64,000 bases of DNA from Bacteroidia bacterium. GTDB taxonomy: Bacteria > Bacteroidota > Bacteroidia > Palsa-965. The notes under the pieces were generated by a model. That model ran no database searches, had not been told where the DNA came from, and saw nothing but the letters and a program-made list of their open reading frames with translations. The translations under genes and the position numbers were made by a program. Positions 62,462-64,000 of this stretch are shown in pieces. Location: NCBI GenBank assembly GCA_025454955.1, contig JALONL010000005.1:117837-181836 (forward strand). The letters run 5' to 3'. Positions within the stretch are counted from its first letter, which is position 1, and every line of letters starts with the position of its first letter.

Positions 62462-63208
62462 TTAGCGGGTTATCTGCTTTTCGAGGCGGGCCAGGCGTTG
62501 TTCGAGATTTTCGAAGCGGTTGTCTTCGGGCGAGTCGAACTGCTTGGTGATGCGGCCTTCGGCGTGCCAGATCTGGGCAATGTCGGCGGCGGTTACCTTG
62601 TAGGGGGCAAACTCGGTATTGTCTGACCGGAATTCGTATTGATTATCGGGCAGGGGCACAATGCGTTTGGCCACAATGCTGCCGTCGTTGAGCACGGCCA
62701 CATAAATATCGTTGCTGCGTATGTGCGCCAGCGATTCTTCGTAGCCGCCCACAATGTAATCGCCGGGGCGGATGCCGGGCTGCATACTGTCGCCCATTAC
62801 TTCGAACGCGCGGAATGTGCGTCCGTAATAGCCGGGCAGCCTGAAAGCGGGAAGTTTTTCGAAATACGTGGGATCTTCGGCACCGCGCAGGTAGCCGGCG
62901 GCGGCTTTACGATCTACCACCACGATGTTTTCTTCGCCATCATCGCCCACGGTAACCACCAGCGGCAGCACAGAGCCTGAGCGTTGAGTTTCGGGCTTGC
63001 GGAACATTTCGCCGGTGCCTTCCATGAGCCAGAAAGGATCAACCTTAAAGCGGTGAATAATGGCTTTATATACATCGTAAGAGATGCCGTTTTTCCCGCT
63101 CTCGATTTGGGAAAGCGAGGTTTGCGTAATGCCAATTTCCGCAGCAAAGATGGTCTGGCTCAGGTCGAGCGTTTTGCGGATCAATTTAATACGTTGAGAA
63201 AGCGTCAT
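62462..63208 (-). CDS. XRE-family HTH repressor with S24 (LexA/CI-like) peptidase domain
   Basis: 248 residues from the ATG at 63208 (MTLSQRIKLIRKTLDLSQ). The N-terminal helix-turn-helix (QTIFAAEIGITQTSLSQIES) and a C-terminal S24 domain with MGDSMQPG (nucleophile Ser) and IVAKRI (Lys) match CI-like repressors. The tail is a short coiled-coil-like sequence (FENLEQRLARLEKQITR). Regulators of this kind are cleaved or dissociate after DNA damage, so an SOS-type switch is possible. A divergent promoter and an operator-like palindrome lie upstream. No phage structural gene is visible. Confidence 0.9.
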   Translation of the reverse strand: MTLSQRIKLIRKTLDLSQTIFAAEIGITQTSLSQIESGKNGISYDVYKAIIHRFKVDPFWLMEGTGEMFRKPETQRSGSVLPLVVTVGDDGEENIVVVDRKAAAGYLRGAEDPTYFEKLPAFRLPGYYGRTFRAFEVMGDSMQPGIRPGDYIVGGYEESLAHIRSNDIYVAVLNDGSIVAKRIVPLPDNQYEFRSDNTEFAPYKVTAADIAQIWHAEGRITKQFDSPEDNRFENLEQRLARLEKQITR

Positions 63209-63225
63209 TTGGAATAATTTATTGG

Positions 63226-63233
63226 CAAAGTTA
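63226..63233 (-). promoter_or_regulatory. Candidate Bacteroidota -7 element of the S24 repressor (TAACTTTG)
   Basis: Exact TAnnTTTG match on the minus strand, 17 bases before the repressor ATG. Confidence 0.45.
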
Positions 63234-63238
63234 ATAAA

Positions 63239-63255
63239 AATACTTGACTTGTATT
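63239..63255. promoter_or_regulatory. Operator-like palindrome between divergent promoters
   Basis: AATACTTGACTTGTATT with 5-bp outer arms. It lies over the TTG that forms the -33 box of the rightward promoter and upstream of the repressor's own -7 box, so binding would control both. Role inferred. Confidence 0.4.
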
Positions 63256-63274
63256 GGGTAATGCTATATTTTTG
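63244..63274 (+). promoter_or_regulatory. Rightward divergent promoter (TTG, 20 bp, TATTTTTG)
   Basis: TTG at 63244 and an exact TAnnTTTG element at 63267-63274 separated by 20 bases, a good Bacteroidota promoter match. Transcription would begin near 63281 and run into 63358. Confidence 0.45.
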
Positions 63275-63357
63275 TGGTGTGAATGATTGGTGAAAGCGAT
63301 TTTCAATAGTCAAATATAATAAAAAAGAGTTTCATCCAATATAAAAGGCAGAAAAAA

Positions 63358-63621
63358 ATGAACAACCGCACCGGACAAACCTTGTCACTCAGAGAATTGC
63401 TTCCCCAGGCGTTGGGAGGTATTACCATTGTAAGTCCGGGCAGCGTTTCTGCCGCCGATACTGATGTTAGCCAACAAGACGAAGCGGGTGGCCCCGTAAG
63501 GCCAGCGGTGCGCGTACCGTTATCCGCTTCGCACTACCAGCCTCTGCATCGTTTGCTTTCCCCATCCGGATCCTCCTCCGGTATAGTGAGCGATGAGCAG
63601 GCCTGGGCCGCAGCGGGTTGA
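63358..63621 (+). CDS. Hypothetical small ORF opposite the S24 repressor
   Basis: 87 residues starting MNNRTGQTLSLRELLPQALG, downstream of a good divergent promoter and of the leader ATAAAAGGCAGAAAAAAATG. No family is recognised and the C-terminal third overlaps an antisense frame that looks equally protein-like, so one of the two may be false. Possible target of the S24 repressor. Confidence 0.3.
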   Translation: MNNRTGQTLSLRELLPQALGGITIVSPGSVSAADTDVSQQDEAGGPVRPAVRVPLSASHYQPLHRLLSPSGSSSGIVSDEQAWAAAG

Positions 63622-63769
63622 TTTCTTTGCCATCACCCATACCTTGTTCTTGAATTGCTCTGTATTGGGGTAGTTCACTGCATTCGCAGACCCTGCGGGA
63701 CGTAGGTACCAGCTCACTTCGGCCTTAAACGCCTCTTTCTGCTTTTGGGCGGGGGGGGGCGTTTGTCAT
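63520..63769 (-). pseudogene. Possible frameshifted or phase-variable small ORF with a C9 tract
   Basis: From the ATG at 63769 the minus strand reads MTNAPPPP through nine C (G9 at 63751-63759 on the plus strand). With eight or eleven C the frame would continue as KEAFKAEVSWYLRPAGSANA to a TAA at 63520, a coherent 80-90-residue protein; as printed it is out of frame. Homopolymer slippage or a sequencing error would both explain this. Overlaps the plus-strand ORF at 63358. Confidence 0.35.
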
Positions 63770-63792
63770 TTCTCGGCTTCGCTCGAAATGAC
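63765..63792. repeat. GTCATTTC-type dispersed palindrome
   Basis: GTCATTT...AAATGAC arms around a GAGC/GCTC-like core. Similar imperfect palindromes are widespread in Bacteroidota genomes (recollection). It overlaps the putative ATG at 63769. Confidence 0.6.
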
Positions 63793-63813
63793 AAGGATAC
63801 TAGTATGTCTTTC

Positions 63814-64000
63814 GAGTGTTTTTATTGAGTGTGATTTTACGAGTGTTTTTACGGAAGTTTTTTGCGAGTGTTTTTTGGGGATTTTTTGCGAGTGTTTTTG
63901 GGAGAGAAGTTTTGCGAGTATTTTTTGGGGAAGTTTTTTGTGAGTGTTTTTTGGGGGAAGTTTTTTGCGAGTGTTTTTTGGGGGAAGTTTTGCGAGTGTT
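63814..64000. repeat. T/G-rich minisatellite running off the window
   Basis: The motif GAGTGTTTTT recurs at 63814, 63827, 63841, 63866, 63890, 63916, 63942, 63969 and 63994: two half-units of 13-14 bases, then units of 24-27 bases of the form GCGAGTGTTTTTTGGGG plus AAGTTTT. No ORF crosses it. Copy number beyond the window is unknown. Confidence 0.9.

Noticed and set aside
63814..64000. CRISPR array
   Set aside because: Units are 24-27 bases of near-uniform repeat with no unique spacers and no cas genes.

Overview
The window reads as chromosomal DNA of a Bacteroidota bacterium. Evidence seen in the sequence: three proteins end in type IX secretion (T9SS) or gliding-motility-associated (CHU_C) C-terminal domains; there is a propeller/Y_Y_Y hybrid-type sensor and a DUF6272/SiaB-like protein; and many genes are preceded by the Bacteroidota -7 promoter element TAnnTTTG rather than a Shine-Dalgarno sequence. 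Exact genus cannot be read from the sequence. Most of the window is ordinary core genome; accessory and repeat-rich DNA is scattered through it.

Layout. 1-6.8 kb: a 5'-truncated sensor kinase, a membrane protein, dnaA, and a 5'-nucleotidase split into two overlapping genes. 7-11.6 kb: thioesterase, the ribD-DMT exporter-yigZ operon, a pRiA4b-ORF3-like protein and miaA. 11.66-11.85 kb: five consecutive hairpins. 12-20.5 kb: GH3-like adenylating enzyme, MaoC dehydratase, a missed 52-aa membrane protein, a second orphan HisKA_2 kinase, an alpha/beta hydrolase and a patatin facing each other across a duplicated nested-palindrome element, a nucleotidyltransferase-like gene pair, and 3-hydroxybutyrate dehydrogenase. 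20.5-28.6 kb: TPR, leucine-rich repeat and GH18 proteins, a second nested-palindrome element, an aldo/keto reductase and a Ycf48-like protein.

28.6-33.5 kb is the most accessory-looking part: a 23-codon ORF with its own terminator, a large helical-repeat protein, a lipoprotein, and a two-gene cassette of an ABC-type ATPase plus a DUF4276/TOPRIM-like protein (a plausible anti-phage cassette), next to tRNA-Arg and tRNA-Pro. ribH overlaps the first 10 bases of tRNA-Pro. 33.5-46 kb: TPR membrane protein, recF, a large SBBP-repeat/CHU_C protein, TPR proteins, a T9SS cargo protein, an orphan LytTR regulator and an OmpA-family protein. 46-53 kb: LOG-family protein, cation efflux protein, a membrane-anchored patatin, a SiaB-like protein, and a tandemly duplicated pair of Cys-rich/carboxypeptidase-regulatory proteins. 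53-62 kb: second hairpin array, tRNA-Asp, nth, a MORN-like protein, a PKD/CHU_C surface protein, and the guaA-LysM/binding protein-hemF operon. 62-64 kb: a small antitoxin-like ORF, an S24-type (CI-like) repressor with a divergent promoter, overlapping small ORFs with a G9 tract, and a T/G-rich minisatellite that runs off the window.

Best candidates for undescribed biology: the DUF4276-ATPase cassette, the nucleotidyltransferase plus 102-aa gene pair, the nested-palindrome family (17.4 and 25.7 kb), the hairpin arrays (11.7 and 53.1 kb), the ribH/tRNA-Pro overlap, and the S24-repressor locus with its possible phase-variable ORF. All functional statements rest on reading motifs by eye; no database search was run.
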